From positions 19,218,587 through 19,282,586 of the forward strand of contig NC_071333.1 of assembly GCF_010183535.1 (NCBI RefSeq): a stretch of DNA of 64,000 nucleotides, in the 5' to 3' direction. The stretch is from Caenorhabditis remanei (taxonomy: Eukaryota; Nematoda; Chromadorea; Rhabditida; Rhabditidae). This document shows positions 11,283-23,900 of the stretch, one piece after another. Within the stretch, counting starts at the first letter, position 1. Every line of letters starts with the position of its first letter. Below the pieces are notes generated by a model that worked only from the letters and a program-made list of their open reading frames with translations, was not told the DNA's origin and did not search any database. The translations under genes and the position numbers were made by a program.

Positions 11283-12951
11283 TTATTTTTTATCCTTAAT
11301 GGCGGATCTTTTTTTCTTGCTGGTTGCTTTGGTCGCCTTCTCGTTTTCCTTGACCCTTTTCTCCATCTCTGCCTAAAAAATTGAGAATTGTCAAAACTCC
11401 AGTTTCATACTATAGTCTTTATAATGATTGTTGAGGTAAGGTTCCAGTTTTCGTATATTCAAGTCAGTCTGAGACTTTATAATGAAAGAGACGGAGCACA
11501 TTCGTTGGTTTTCTATGGATACGTATTCGGTAGCTTTAAAAAACTGCGCGATACAAAATCCGATTTGATGATCTGGTCGGCCTGGGTGGAATTTTAACAC
11601 CACAAAAATAGTTTTCAAGTACTTTTTATGACCAAATTTTTTGTATAATTTGTATTTCGTAATTTTTTCTCAAATTAAAGCTCAAAATACCCCACAACTC
11701 CTTTTTCAAAAGTACTGTTGACAAAACATGTTTTTTCGGGAAAAGTCGCCTAACCCGGGCCGACCAGACCAGCCCGGTCCATGATAAAAATGCAAAAGTC
11801 ATAGGTGGAACCGAAGCCGGTTGATATAGAAAGTGCTCATACATTGAATGCAATATCTGCCTCCTTCGAGCTGGTTTTGTTATTTATCTATTTATTTTAA
11901 TTCGATATGAAGGGCAAGGAGCCACTGATACAACCGAAGTGGATTACAAAAAGATAAAGAAATATTTGATGGGCCCATTCTGGAGGACGCAAAAAAAAAT
12001 TAGAAAGGTAAAAAACGATTTTTTCCTTTGAAAGTAGTAAAAAAGAAAAATAGTTTGCCCTTTTTTTGCTACCTCGTGAATAGGTCAAAAGCGAGAGGGG
12101 GAGGGGAAGACAAGTAGAAACATTAACAGTTGAGAGGTTTTACAACAGTTTGGATCATAAAATTTTCTATAACTTAGTTGAGAACTCACTTTCTTCAGTT
12201 CTTTGAGCAATTCCATCCGTTCCGGGCGTCGATTGAACGTCCTTGACGCAGCTCTCACTTTCTTCGAGCGTTCTCTTTGCTGAATATTATTTTTTTGGAG
12301 AATAAGGTTTCACTGTATTGTTTACTTTAGCGATGTGCTCTAGAAGAGGACCGTATTCGGTCCCGGCATTCACGACAGCTATCATTGCTCCAAACTGGTC
12401 TGAAATGAGTTTTTGTTGAAAAAACAAAATTTCAATACTGATTGGGATGGATTTTTAATGAGATTTGCATTTTTGACACCGTAGAAAATCGGGTCAGTAG
12501 CTCAACACTACAAAAAATGAACTCACTTCCAGAGTTTTCGAAGATGTGTGGATTATCGTCCTCCTCCACTTCCTTTACTTCTTCTTCGCTCAATGTGTGG
12601 CTCAAAGCATATTGGGTCTGGAAAATTATTTCCAGTAACAAAAAATTGTATATGTTTTGATAATGTTTTGTGCAATATATTTAAAAGCGAAAAGTTTTAG
12701 AAAAAAAGTTTAAACTTAAACCTAGTGATGTCTACACATAGAAAAAAAGACTGAAAGTTCACAGCATAGTTCCAAAATCATGAAATTTTCTATCAAAACT
12801 GCGAAATCTGAATTATATCTTCTTTTGTACTTCCTAATAAACTTGATTTGGACAGAAAACTCACGAGCTCGTTGAACTTCACTCTCGATTTCTCCAATTC
12901 TTCCTTCGTCTTCAACTCCTCCGCCTTTTTGATATCATCATTGGTCGACAT
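11283..12951 (-). CDS. Small charged coiled-coil-like protein, unknown
   Basis: Five minus-strand exons (12865-12951, 12527-12617, 12326-12399, 12190-12279, 11283-11372) join in frame to 143 residues. The ATG opens MSTNDDIKKAEELKTKEELE. All donors are GTGAGT or GTAAAC and all acceptors end in CAG or TAG. Residues 5-28 look like a short charged helix, 40-58 is acidic (SEEEVKEVEEDD), the centre is neutral (QFGAMIAVVNAGTEYGPLLEHIA) and the C-terminus from residue 85 is strongly basic, ending in Lys-rich sequence. Such charge partition suggests a nuclear or nucleic-acid-associated protein, but I do not recognise the family. The frame-perfect five-exon model makes a real gene likely. Confidence 0.8.
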
Positions 12952-14725
12952 CTTTGTTGGACGTCTCCAAATTGACTGCTTAAATGCTGATAGTGTAAAA
13001 AACCAAACAACAGAGACAATCAAATCAAATTCAAATAAAAAGAACGTAAAAACGAGTCGATAATGAAAAAGGTTGAAATAAGCAACGTTCAAGAGAGAGT
13101 GACACCATAAGCGATAGAGTGTTGCAATTGAGGAGTATCCAGTGGCTAAGTAGTTTGTATGTTTCTCTGTGCGCACTCTCTGCACTTTCTTCCCATCGTA
13201 AGGTTATACATTTCAAATCGAAAGTGTGTGGGCTGTATTCTGAGAAAGTGCAAGGTTAGCGTTGAGATTTTGTGACAGACAAAAACGAGAAAAGTGAAAA
13301 CAATAACCACTAATCAAATACAAATACAGTAATGTCCATAATTCTAACAACTTTGGCCGTTTTCAGTTGGAAATGTCCAACTTTGAGAATGTGTCACGGT
13401 ATTCACTGACTGACCGACCGCAAAATTTTTTAACGGATTATGCAGATCAAAAGTCGAGCTTTTTTTGTAGTTGACGCTTTTTTTGTACGGACTCTCCCTG
13501 TTGATTATTTTGAGACGACAGCACAAAAATCGCACTATTTTGCACTGTAAAGCTTCGATTTGAAAGAGAACTCACTTTGTCGGTAGATCACTTGCTAGGG
13601 AGTGTCAATACAAAACATTTTTCAACTACCAAAATAAAACTTTACATTTGATCTGTCCGTACGATCCATAAAAGTATTTACGAGGACAATCAATCATACC
13701 ATAATCCCTTCTAAAAACTGGACATTTTTAACTGAAAACGGCCAAAGTTGTTAGAAATATGACAATTACCGTACATAATAATTAGCAAACATTTATCTTA
13801 TCAAACACAGTACCTAATGCGATTTCAGTATCAAACTTATTTTTTCAAATATTTCGTTTCTCATGTTCAGTTGTTTTGGAGAGAGTTGAGAGAAAATCAG
13901 GCTTAACATGATTATTGATCAAAAAGTAATCAGAAAGTATACAAAAGACCCGATTCAGTCCCTCACGAGGCGATAGACGTGATAAGAGGGAGAAATGAAA
14001 GAAAGCAGGATAGTATGTCAGAAAATATTAGGGGAAAAAATGGGGGAACTGAAAAAGCAGAGAATTAATTAATTAACAGAGGTTGTTTTAGTCTTAGCGT
14101 AAAATTTTTTTATCAATAAAAATCAATAAAAATATATGAAAAATAGATATAGACACTCTTTTAAACACGTTCTCCTTTTTTTTTTTTAATATTTTTGTTC
14201 CCTGACGCCTAGTATTATTATTATTTCCCATTGCGGTACAAACAACAGATGCCGTAATCCGATGTTAACATATCAACTAATTTTCACATTGTCTGTCACC
14301 TGGCCCATTGTCGGGCCCATTTTTTTCCACCTAATAGCAACTGCCCTCGTATCTCCTTGTGACATCTTCCCGGAGGCAGTAATTCAAACACGATCTTCTG
14401 ACCAGGGAAGCGTAAATGATAGGAATACAGTCAGTTGTCCCTTTTACTCCCTACTTTACCAAGCAGTCCTCTCATTTTGGGCCCGCATTTTTCAAAACTT
14501 TTTTCATCTCGGCATGTCTTTCAATTTTTTTTCCTCTTTTGTACCAAGACACCCTCATCCCCTTTTTCAATTTGATCAATAAATTCCTGAATTGAATTCC
14601 TATTTCATTGATTCATTTCGTTCGAGTGTTTATTGCATGACTGCTTATCTTGAATTATTTATATTTCTCTTTTATTTTATTTTTCATACTTCACCATTTA
14701 CGCTTAAATTAATTTTTGCTTCCAG
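12952..14725. other. Intergenic region with one MITE
   Basis: Upstream of the minus-strand gene the DNA holds its promoter, then the MITE at 13,332-13,775, then AT-rich DNA with a poly-T tract near 14,175. Short open frames at 14,262-14,582 and 14,592-14,855 lack support. Confidence 0.5.
13332..13775. mobile_element. MITE with about 50-bp terminal inverted repeats
   Basis: The left end reads TTCTAACAACTTTGGCCG then TTTTCAGTT; the right end has the complement (GAAAACGGCCAAAGTTGTTAG). The repeats continue through TGTCCA. The interior is non-coding. Confidence 0.8.
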
Positions 14726-14819
14726 CACCGGGCGCCTCAGTCTACTGGAAGGTCAGCGCCACGACCTATGGAATCCATCAGGAAAGATGTCTATCACGCG
14801 AATAGAGACTCGAAACATG
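14726..14819 (+). other. Possible orphan exon beside the LINE
   Basis: A 94-base open stretch lies between a good acceptor (TTGCTTCCAG) and a good donor (ATG|GTAAGC). It is GC-richer than its surroundings and encodes a basic segment (STGRSAPRPMESIRKDV) without stops. No partner exon can be joined; the LINE begins soon after. It may be an exon of a disrupted gene or part of an old element. Confidence 0.3.
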
Positions 14820-14879
14820 GTAAGCACTTTCAAAAAAAATTGTCTATGTCAATGACTTCTCCCACCATTACTATCTGCA

Positions 14880-17208
14880 TCAAAGGGTTGATTTCGGTTT
14901 ATTGGTGAAAAACTTCAATTCGCCAACTCTTAGGTCACGAGTAGGATGTCGGATATTTTTCCCAGAGAACTGTTAATACACTAGTTGGTATATATGTCCC
15001 TCTGATAAGTACGCTAAATTCATCTCTATTCTTTCTAGTTTAATTCTATCCCACACTCCCACTATACCTCCCACCAAACACCGTGGTCCATCCAATCTTG
15101 CCAGACAGCTCAAGCGTGTTCGCTTCTCCTACTCAAAAGCCCTTAAGTCACCCACTCCCGCGCCCGATTTAATGCGTAAATTTCAAACTCGCATAAAGAA
15201 AATTCAGCATGACATCAAAAAACAATTATTCCGCCGGGAAAAACATATATTATCCACCGTCCACAGTAGATCAGCGCTTGCTTTAATCAATAAACGGCTC
15301 AAATGTAGGTCTACAATTCCCCATCTATCCATTGGCTCAGACCTTATTACTTCAGATTCCTCTAAAGCATCCATATTTGCTGCCGAATTCCTCTCCAACT
15401 ACAACACTAGCACCCACTCTCCACCTACCTTGATTCCCAATAACCCCTCTTCTCCCGCCCACCCTCAGTCTTCCAGAGACACTTTTTCCCCTTGGGTAAT
15501 CGAGCAAGTCATCTCCAAAATTCCCCCAAAATGTGGGTTCTCCCTTCACCTAGCCAATTATTTCATAATCAAAAACTGCGCCACCAGCCTTGCCCTACCT
15601 CTCTCCATCATTTATTCTGAATCCCTCGAGTCCTCTGTTGTCCCCAGCGCTTGGAAACATGGGACTATTATCCCAGTTTTCAAAAAAGGGAACCCCTCAT
15701 CCCCGCAAAACTATCGTCCCATCACGCTCACCGATCCATTCGCCCGCATTTTCGAAAGAATACTTTGCCGTCAAATTAGAACGGACCTAGGTCACAGATT
15801 CTCCATCCACCAGCACGGATTTCTTGCCCGCCGTTCCTGCCCTAGTTCCCTGGTCTACTCTACCGCAAACTATAGAAGAATCCTGAAAACTCATCATTCT
15901 CTAGACGTTGTCTTCTTTGACTTCAAGAAAGCATTTGATAAGGTGGATCACATAATTCTGATCAATAAACTTGCTAACTTTGGTCTGTCAAACCTTTACA
16001 TCTCCTGGTTTGAAGCTTTCCTCAAAGAACGCACCTTCTCAGTAATGGTTAACGGATCCCTAGACAATAAAATTTCCCCTATTCCCTCGGGTGTTCCACA
16101 AGGAACTGTATCAGGTCCCCTATTATTCTTAATCTACATAAACGACCTACTCCTGAAACTCCCACCAAACATTCATTTTGCCGCTTTTGCTGATGATATC
16201 AAATTGTATTCCCATGACCCAGTTCTCCTCCAACACGGTATAAACCTAGTATCCAAATGGGCCTCCGCCAACGCTTTGCCGTTAGCTCACACTAAAACCT
16301 CTCTTCTTAGGCTAGGTCCCGAAAACTCTCATCACCCATTTCATGTAGACTCCATCCCCATCTCCGAATCTACAGTAGTACGGGATTTGGGTCTATTAAC
16401 CGACTCTAATCTCAAATTCGACCTTCACATTTCCAAATTATCCTCGCTAGCTTTACTCCGCTGTAATCAACTGCTGAAAGCCTTCAAGTCTAGATCTCTA
16501 TCACTCTACAGACATCTTTTCAACACCTATGTTCTTCCCTTGCTTGAATATTGCTCTGTTGTTTACTCTCCTTCACCTTCTAGCGTTCTGTCTCAAAAAC
16601 TGGAAAAACCACTCAGATTATTCACTAGAAAAGTTCTACAACGATGCAACATCCCTTATTCTTCATATCTCGACCGTCTCGAAATTCTCGACATTTACTC
16701 AGTCCGCCATCGCAGACTTAAATCTCAATTAATCTTACTTTATAAATTTATATGCGGCGCAGCGTACTTACCAAATATCCAGTCGTATGTCAGACTGTCC
16801 AATTCGGCTAGACGACCCATGACTTTAATTTGTGTTAGGCCTGATATTAAGGATTTTTTCTCTAATTCAATCCCCCTATGGAATTCTGTCACATGTAATA
16901 CCCATAAGTTCCTTTCTCCCGGTGAATTTGTCTCCCTTCTCAATCATTCAATTAATAGACTATGATCTCCCCCTGTGAATTCGCTCTTTACCTTGCCCCC
17001 TCTCCCCTTCTCGCTTATTTCATTCATATCTTCTCTCCTCATATCAATTGATTCTCGTTCCCCCATTTTTTTCCCCCATACTTCCTGACTTAATTATCTT
17101 GCTTTCCACGTATTTCCCCTCCTACCAGGTCTTTAGCCTCGTGAGGGGCATGATCCGGTCTCCTGTATATTTTAATGATTTATATCCCAGTCAATAAATT
17201 AAATTAAA
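14880..17208 (+). mobile_element. 5'-truncated non-LTR retrotransposon (LINE), CR1/jockey-like
   Basis: A reverse-transcriptase ORF is preceded by degenerate sequence that reads like the end of an endonuclease domain and the EN-RT linker (LVGIYVP in one frame, then KYAKFISIL in the next), so the 5' part is cut and frameshifted. The 3' end is a short untranslated region ending in AATAAATTAAATTAAA without a long poly(A). No LTRs were seen. The 5' boundary is approximate. Confidence 0.85.
15172..16965 (+). CDS. LINE reverse transcriptase (endonuclease part lost)
   Basis: An open frame of 597 residues with reverse-transcriptase blocks in order: PVFKKGNPSSPQNYRPITL, FDFKKAFDKVDH, GVPQGTVSGPLLFLIYIND and the catalytic FADD. 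A C-terminal region (LEYCSVVYSP and YKFICG) is typical of CR1/jockey-clade polymerases. The frame stays open upstream of the ATG to about 14,985, so the annotated Met is internal. A full-length protein of this type would carry an apurinic-type endonuclease at the N-terminus, missing here. The enzyme would perform target-primed reverse transcription; this copy alone is probably immobile. Confidence 0.9.
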   Translation: MRKFQTRIKKIQHDIKKQLFRREKHILSTVHSRSALALINKRLKCRSTIPHLSIGSDLITSDSSKASIFAAEFLSNYNTSTHSPPTLIPNNPSSPAHPQSSRDTFSPWVIEQVISKIPPKCGFSLHLANYFIIKNCATSLALPLSIIYSESLESSVVPSAWKHGTIIPVFKKGNPSSPQNYRPITLTDPFARIFERILCRQIRTDLGHRFSIHQHGFLARRSCPSSLVYSTANYRRILKTHHSLDVVFFDFKKAFDKVDHIILINKLANFGLSNLYISWFEAFLKERTFSVMVNGSLDNKISPIPSGVPQGTVSGPLLFLIYINDLLLKLPPNIHFAAFADDIKLYSHDPVLLQHGINLVSKWASANALPLAHTKTSLLRLGPENSHHPFHVDSIPISESTVVRDLGLLTDSNLKFDLHISKLSSLALLRCNQLLKAFKSRSLSLYRHLFNTYVLPLLEYCSVVYSPSPSSVLSQKLEKPLRLFTRKVLQRCNIPYSSYLDRLEILDIYSVRHRRLKSQLILLYKFICGAAYLPNIQSYVRLSNSARRPMTLICVRPDIKDFFSNSIPLWNSVTCNTHKFLSPGEFVSLLNHSINRL

Positions 17209-17954
17209 GGTGATGTTGACAGGTGCACACACAAAAGATTAATTAACTAACTATAAATGCTAAAATAGGCGGCCTAAGTTCTTTTTGTTATTCTCTGCCG
17301 CAAACGCTCGCACTTGTCTCTAATCTCAATGGGAAATCAAATTGATGACAGCAAATAGGACACGCCCTCTGACAATATGAGGTTAGGCATACGAAATGCA
17401 GTCAGTTGTTCCCTTCACAGCCACACTGAGCAGTCATCTCTTTTAGGCTTTAAATTTTTCAAAGTCATTAGTGTCAAAGTCAGTAGATTCTTTAGGGTTT
17501 TTTCAAAGTCTTGAGAGTTTTTTTCAAACCATTCAGGTCTACTTATCTCTATGGGAAATGCCCATAAGAAGTCTCCAATTATATCTCCAAACAAATACGC
17601 AATATTTGACTCCGCCCACCCTTCCTTTGCGTCCTCATCTCATTTAGTTCCCAGTCAGTGGTTTCTTATCTCTCTGTTCATGATGACGAGTATTGTCTTT
17701 TTCCCTATTTCACTTTCACAAGCGTTGTAGAGACTTCAACATAACCGTTGTCATTCTCGTAATTTTATATATGAATTTTCATAGAATTGTTTTATTGAAA
17801 TTAAAAAAAAATATTTATTCCAGCCGAAAAGCACCACGTCAATCAACTACATTGCTACGTTGTAACATATTGAACGACGACTAGGGAATAAGGAGCAGGA
17901 ACTGCGATCACAATCAAACAAATGGAATCAATTCGTCGAGCACATTCCTCACAC
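17209..17954. other. Gene-free spacer between LINE and satellite
   Basis: AT-rich. Positions 17,370-17,470 resemble 14,385-14,500 on the other side of the LINE (shared CAGTCAGTTGT and TTTTTCAAA in the same order), a weak direct duplication. No gene was found. Confidence 0.4.
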
Positions 17955-20900
17955 AGAAGTGAGTTTCTCCTCTGTAAATATCATAAAAGTTTTCATTAAA
18001 AGATAAGAAATAAACACATAGGCCAATTCACACGTCTGTCGTGGAGAATTTAGTCTTCTCCCCTGCAGATATCTTTAGATTTCTTATCAAAACGATAAGA
18101 AATAAACACACAGGCCAATTAACACGTCTGTCGTGGAGAATTTAGTCTTCTCCCCTGCAGATATCTTTAGATTTCTTATCAAAACGATAAGAAATAAACA
18201 CATAGGCCAATTAACACGTCTGTCGTGGAGAATTTAGTCTTCTCCCCTGCAGATATCTTTAGATTTCTTATCAAAACGATAAGAAATAAACACATAGGCC
18301 AATTAACACGTCTGTCGTGGAGAATTTAGTCTTCTCCCCTGCAGATATCTTTAGATTTCTTATCAAAACGATAAGAAATAAACACATAGGCCAATTAACA
18401 CGTCTGTCGTGGAGAATTTAGTCTTCTCCCCTGCAGATATCTTTAGATTTCTTATCAAAACGATAAGAAATAAACACATAGGCCAATTAACACGTCTGTC
18501 GTGGAGAATTTAGTCTTCTCCTCTGCAGATATCTTTAGATTTCTTATCAAAACGATAAGAAATAAACACATAGGCCAATTCACACGTCTGTCGTGGAGAA
18601 TTTAGTCTTCTCCTCTGCAGATATCTTTAGATTTCTTATCAAAACGATAAGAAATAAACACATAGGCCAATTAACACGTCTGTCGTGGAGAATTTAGTCT
18701 TCTCCCCTGCAGATATCTTTAGATTTCTTATCAAAACGATAAGAAATAAACACATAGGCCAATTAACACGTCTGTCGTGGAGAATTTAGTCTTCTCCTCT
18801 GCAGATATCTTTAGATTTCTTATCAAAACGATAAGAAATAAACACATAGGCCAATTAACACGTCTGTCGTGGAGAATTTAGTCTTCTCCTCTGCAGATAT
18901 CTTTAGATTTCTTATCAAAACGATAAGAAATAAACACATAGGCCAATTAACACGTCTGTCGTGGAGAATTTAGTCTTCTCCTCTGCAGATATCTTTAGAT
19001 TTCTTATCAAAACGATAAGAAATAAACACATAGGCCAATTCACACGTCTGTCGTGGAGAATTTAGTCTTCTCCTCTGCAGATATCTTTAGATTTCTTATC
19101 AAAACGATAAGAAATAAACACATAGGCCAATTAACACGTCTGTCGTGGAGAATTTAGTCTTCTCCTCTGCAGATATCTTTAGATTTCTTATCAAAACGAT
19201 AAGAAATAAACACATAGGCCAACTGACTCGTCTGCCGTGGAGAATTTAGTCTTCTCCCCTGCAGATATCTTTAGATTTCTTATCAAAACGATAAGAAATA
19301 AACACATAGGCCAATTCACACGTCTGTCGTGGAGAATTTAGTCTTCTCCCCTGCAGATATCTTTAGATTTCTTATCAAAACGATAAGAAATAAACACATA
19401 GGCCAATTAACACGTCTGTCGTGGAGAATTTAGTCTTCTCCCCTGCAGATATCTTTAGATTTCTTATCAAAACGATAAGAAATAAACACATAGGCCAACT
19501 GACTCGTCTGTCGTGGAGAAATTAGTCTTCTCCCCTGCAGATATCTTTAGATTTCTTATCAAAACGATAAGAAATAAACACATAGGCCAATTAACACGTC
19601 TGTCGTGGAGAATTTAGTCTTCTCCTCTGCAGATATCTTTAGATTTCTTATCAAAACGATAAGAAATAAACACATAGGCCAACTGACTCGTCTGTCGTGG
19701 AGAATTTAGTCTTCTCCCCTGCAGATATCTTTAGATTTCTTATCAAAACGATAAGAAATAAACACATAGGCCAACTGACTCGTCTGCCGTGGAGAATTTA
19801 GTCTTCTCCCCTGCAGATATCTTTAGATTTCTTATCAAAACGATAAGAAATAAACACATAGGCCAACTGACTCGTCTGCCGTGGAGAATTTAGTCTTCTC
19901 CCCTGCAGATATCTTTAGATTTCTTATCAAAACGATAAGAAATAAACACATAGGCCAACTGACTCGTCTGTCGTGGAGAAATTAGTCTTCTCCCCTGCAG
20001 ATATCTTTAGATTTCTTATCAAAACGATAAGAAATAAACACATAGGCCAATTAACACGTCTGTCGTGGAGAATTTAGTCTTCTCCTCTGCAGATATCTTT
20101 AGATTTCTTATCAAAACGATAAGAAATAAACACATAGGCCAACTGACTCGTCTGTCGTGGAGAATTTAGTCTTCTCCCCTGCAGATATCTTTAGATTTCT
20201 TATCAAAACGATAAGAAATAAACACATAGGCCAACTGACTCGTCTGTCGTGGAGAAATTAGTCTTCTCCCCTGCAGATATCTTTAGATTTCTTATCAAAA
20301 CGATAAGAAATAAACACATAGGCCAATTAACACGTCTGTCGTGGAGAATTTAGTCTTCTCCCCTGCAGATATCTTTAGATTTCTTATCAAAACGATAAGA
20401 AATAAACACATAGGCCAATTCACACGTCTGTCGTGGAGAATTTAGTCTTCTCCCCTGCAGATATCTTTAGATTTCTTATCAAAACGATAAGAAATAAACA
20501 CATAGGCCAACTGACTCGTCTGTCGTGGAGAATTGAGTCTTCTCCCCTGCAGATATCTTTAGATTTCTTATCAAAACGATAAGAAATAAGCACATAGGCC
20601 AATTAACACGTCTGTCGTGGAGAATTTAGTCTTCTCCCCTGCAGATATCTTTAGATTTCTTATCAAAACGATAAGAAATAAACACATAGGCCAACTGACT
20701 CGTCTGTCGTGGAGAATTTAGTCTTCTCCCCTGCAGATATCTTTAGATTTCTTATCAAAACGATAAGAAATAAACACATAGGCCAACTGACTCGTCTGTC
20801 GTGGAGAATTTAGTCTTCTCCCCTGCAGATATCTTTAGATTTCTTATCAAAACGATAAGAAATAAACACATAGGCCAATTAACACGTCTGTCGTGGAGAA

Positions 20901-23900
20901 TTTAGTCTTCTCCCCTGCAGATATCTTTAGATTTCTTATCAAAACGATAAGAAATAAACACATAGGCCAACTGACTCGTCTGTCGTGGAGAATTTAGTCT
21001 TCTCCCCTGCAGATATCTTTAGATTTCTTATCATAACGATAAGAAATGAACACATAGGCCAATTAACACGTCTGTCGTGGAGAATTTAGTCTTCTCCCCT
21101 GCAGATATCTTTAGATTTCTTATCAAAACGATAAGAAATAAACACATAGGCCAATTAACACGTCTGTCGTGGAGAATTTAGTCTTCTCCTCTGCAGATAT
21201 CTTTAGATTTCTTATCAAAACGATAAGAAATAAACACATAGGCCAATTAACACGTCTGTCGTGGAGAGTTTAGTCTTCTCCCCTGCAGATATCTTTAGAT
21301 TTCTTATCAAAACGATAAGAAATAAACACATAGGCCAATTAACACGTCTGTCGTGGAGAATTTAGTCTTCTCCCCTGCAGATATCTTTAGATTTCTTATC
21401 AAAACGATAAGAAATAAACACATAGGCCAATTCACACGTCTGTCGTGGAGAATTTAGTCTTCTCCTCTGCAGATATCTTTAGATTTCTTATCAAAACGAT
21501 AAGAAATAAACACATAGGCCAATTAACACGTCTGTCGTGGAGAATTTAGTCTTCTCCTCTGCAGATATCTTTAGATTTCTTATCAAAACGATAAGAAATA
21601 AACACATAGGCCAATTAACACGTCTGTCGTGGAGAATTTAGTCTTCTCCTCTGCAGATATCTTTAGATTTCTTATCAAAACGATAAGAAATAAACACATA
21701 GGCCAATTAACACGTCTGTCGTGGAGAATTTAGTCTTCTCCCCTGCAGATATCTTTAGATTTCTTATCAAAACGATAAGAAATAAACACATAGGCCAATT
21801 AACACGTCTGTCGTGGAGAATTTAGTCTTCTCCTCTGCAGATATCTTTAGATTTCTTATCAAAACGATAAGAAATAAACACATAGGCCAATTCACACGTC
21901 TGTCGTGGAGAATTTAGTCTTCTCCTCTGCAGATATCTTTAGATTTCTTATCAAAACGATAAGAAATAAACACATAGGCCAATTCACACGTCTGTCGTGG
22001 AGAATTTAGTCTTCTCCTCTGCAGATATCTTTAGATTTCTTATCAAAACGATAAGAAATAAACACATAGGCCAATTCACACGTCTGTCGTGGAGAATTTA
22101 GTCTTCTCCTCTGCAGATATCTTTAGATTTCTTATCAAAACGATAAGAAATAAACACATAGGCCAATTAACACGTCTGTCGTGGAGAATTTAGTCTTCTC
22201 CTCTGCAGATATCTTTAGATTTCTTATCAAAACGATAAGAAATAAACACATAGGCCAACTGACTCGTCTGCCGTGGAGAATTTAGTCTTCTCCCCTGCAG
22301 ATATCTTTAGATTTCTTATCAAAACGATAAGAAATAAACACATAGGCCAATTCACACGTCTGTCGTGGAGAATTTAGTCTTCTCCCCTGCAGATATCTTT
22401 AGATTTCTTATCAAAACGATAAGAAATAAACACATAGGCCAACTGACTCGTCTGTCGTGGAGAATTTAGTCTTCTCCTCTGCAGATATCTTTAGATTTCT
22501 TATCAAAACGATAAGAAATAAACACATAGGCCAACTGACTCGTCTGTCGTGGAGAATTTAGTCTTCTCCCCTGCAGATATCTTTAGATTTCTTATCAAAA
22601 CGATAAGAAATAAACACATAGGCCAACTGACTCGTCTGTCGTGGAGAATTTAGTCTTCTCCTCTGCAGATATCTTTAGATTTCTTATCAAAACGATAAGA
22701 AATAAACACATAGGCCAACTGACTCGTCTGTCGTGGAGAATTTAGTCTTCTCCCCTGCAGATATCTTTAGATTTCTTATCAAAACGATAAGAAATAAACA
22801 CATAGGCCAACTGACTCGTCTGTCGTGAAGAATTTAGTCTTCTCCTCTGCAGATATCTTTAGATTTCTTATCAAAACGATAAGAAATAAACACATAGGCC
22901 AACTGACTCGTCTGTCGTGGAGAATTTAGTCTTCTCCCCTGCAGATATCTTTAGATTTCTTATCAAAACGATAAGAAATAAACACATAGGCCAACTGACT
23001 CGTCTGTCGTGGAGAATTTAGTCTTCTCCCCTGCAGATATCTTTAGATTTCTTATCAAAACGATAAGAAATAAACACATAGGCCAACTGACTCGTCTGTC
23101 GTGGAGAATTTAGTCTTCTCCCCTGCAGATATCTTTAGATTTCTTATCAAAACGATAAGAAACAAACACATAGGCCAATTAACACGTCTGTCGTGGAGAA
23201 TTTAGTCTTCTCCCCTGCAGATATCTTTAGATTTCTTATCATAACGATAAGAAACAAACACATAGGCCAATTAACACGTCTGTCGTGGAGAATTTAGTCT
23301 TCTCCCCTGCAGATATCTTTAGATTTCTTATCATAACGATAAGAAATAAACACATAGGCCAACTGACTCGTCTGTCGTGGAGAATTTAGTCTTCTCCCCT
23401 GCAGATATCTTTAGATTTCTTATCAAAACGATAAGAAATAAACACATAGGCCAATTAACACGTCTGTCGTGGAGAATTTAGTCTTCTCCCCTGCAGATAT
23501 CTTTAGATTTCTTATCATAACGATAAGAAATAAACACATAGGCCAACTGACTCGTCTGTCGTGGAGAATTTAGTCTTCTCCCCTGCAGATATCTTTAGAT
23601 TTCTTATCAAAACGATAAGAAATAAACACATAGGCCAATTAACACGTCTGTCGTGGAGAATTTAGTCTTCTCCCCTGCAGATATCTTTAGATTTCTTATC
23701 ATAACGATAAGAAATAAACACATAGGCCAACTGACTCGTCTGTCGTGGAGAATTTAGTCTTCTCCCCTGCAGATATCTTTAGATTTCTTATCATAACGAT
23801 AAGAAATAAACACATAGGCCAATTAACACGTCTGTCGTGGAGAATTTAGTCTTCTCCCCTGCAGATATCTTTAGATTTCTTATCAAAACGATAAGAAATA

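Noticed and set aside
20420..20602. Open frame inside the satellite
   Set aside because: It is two consecutive monomers (92 bases does not divide by 3) open by chance because of a few variant bases.
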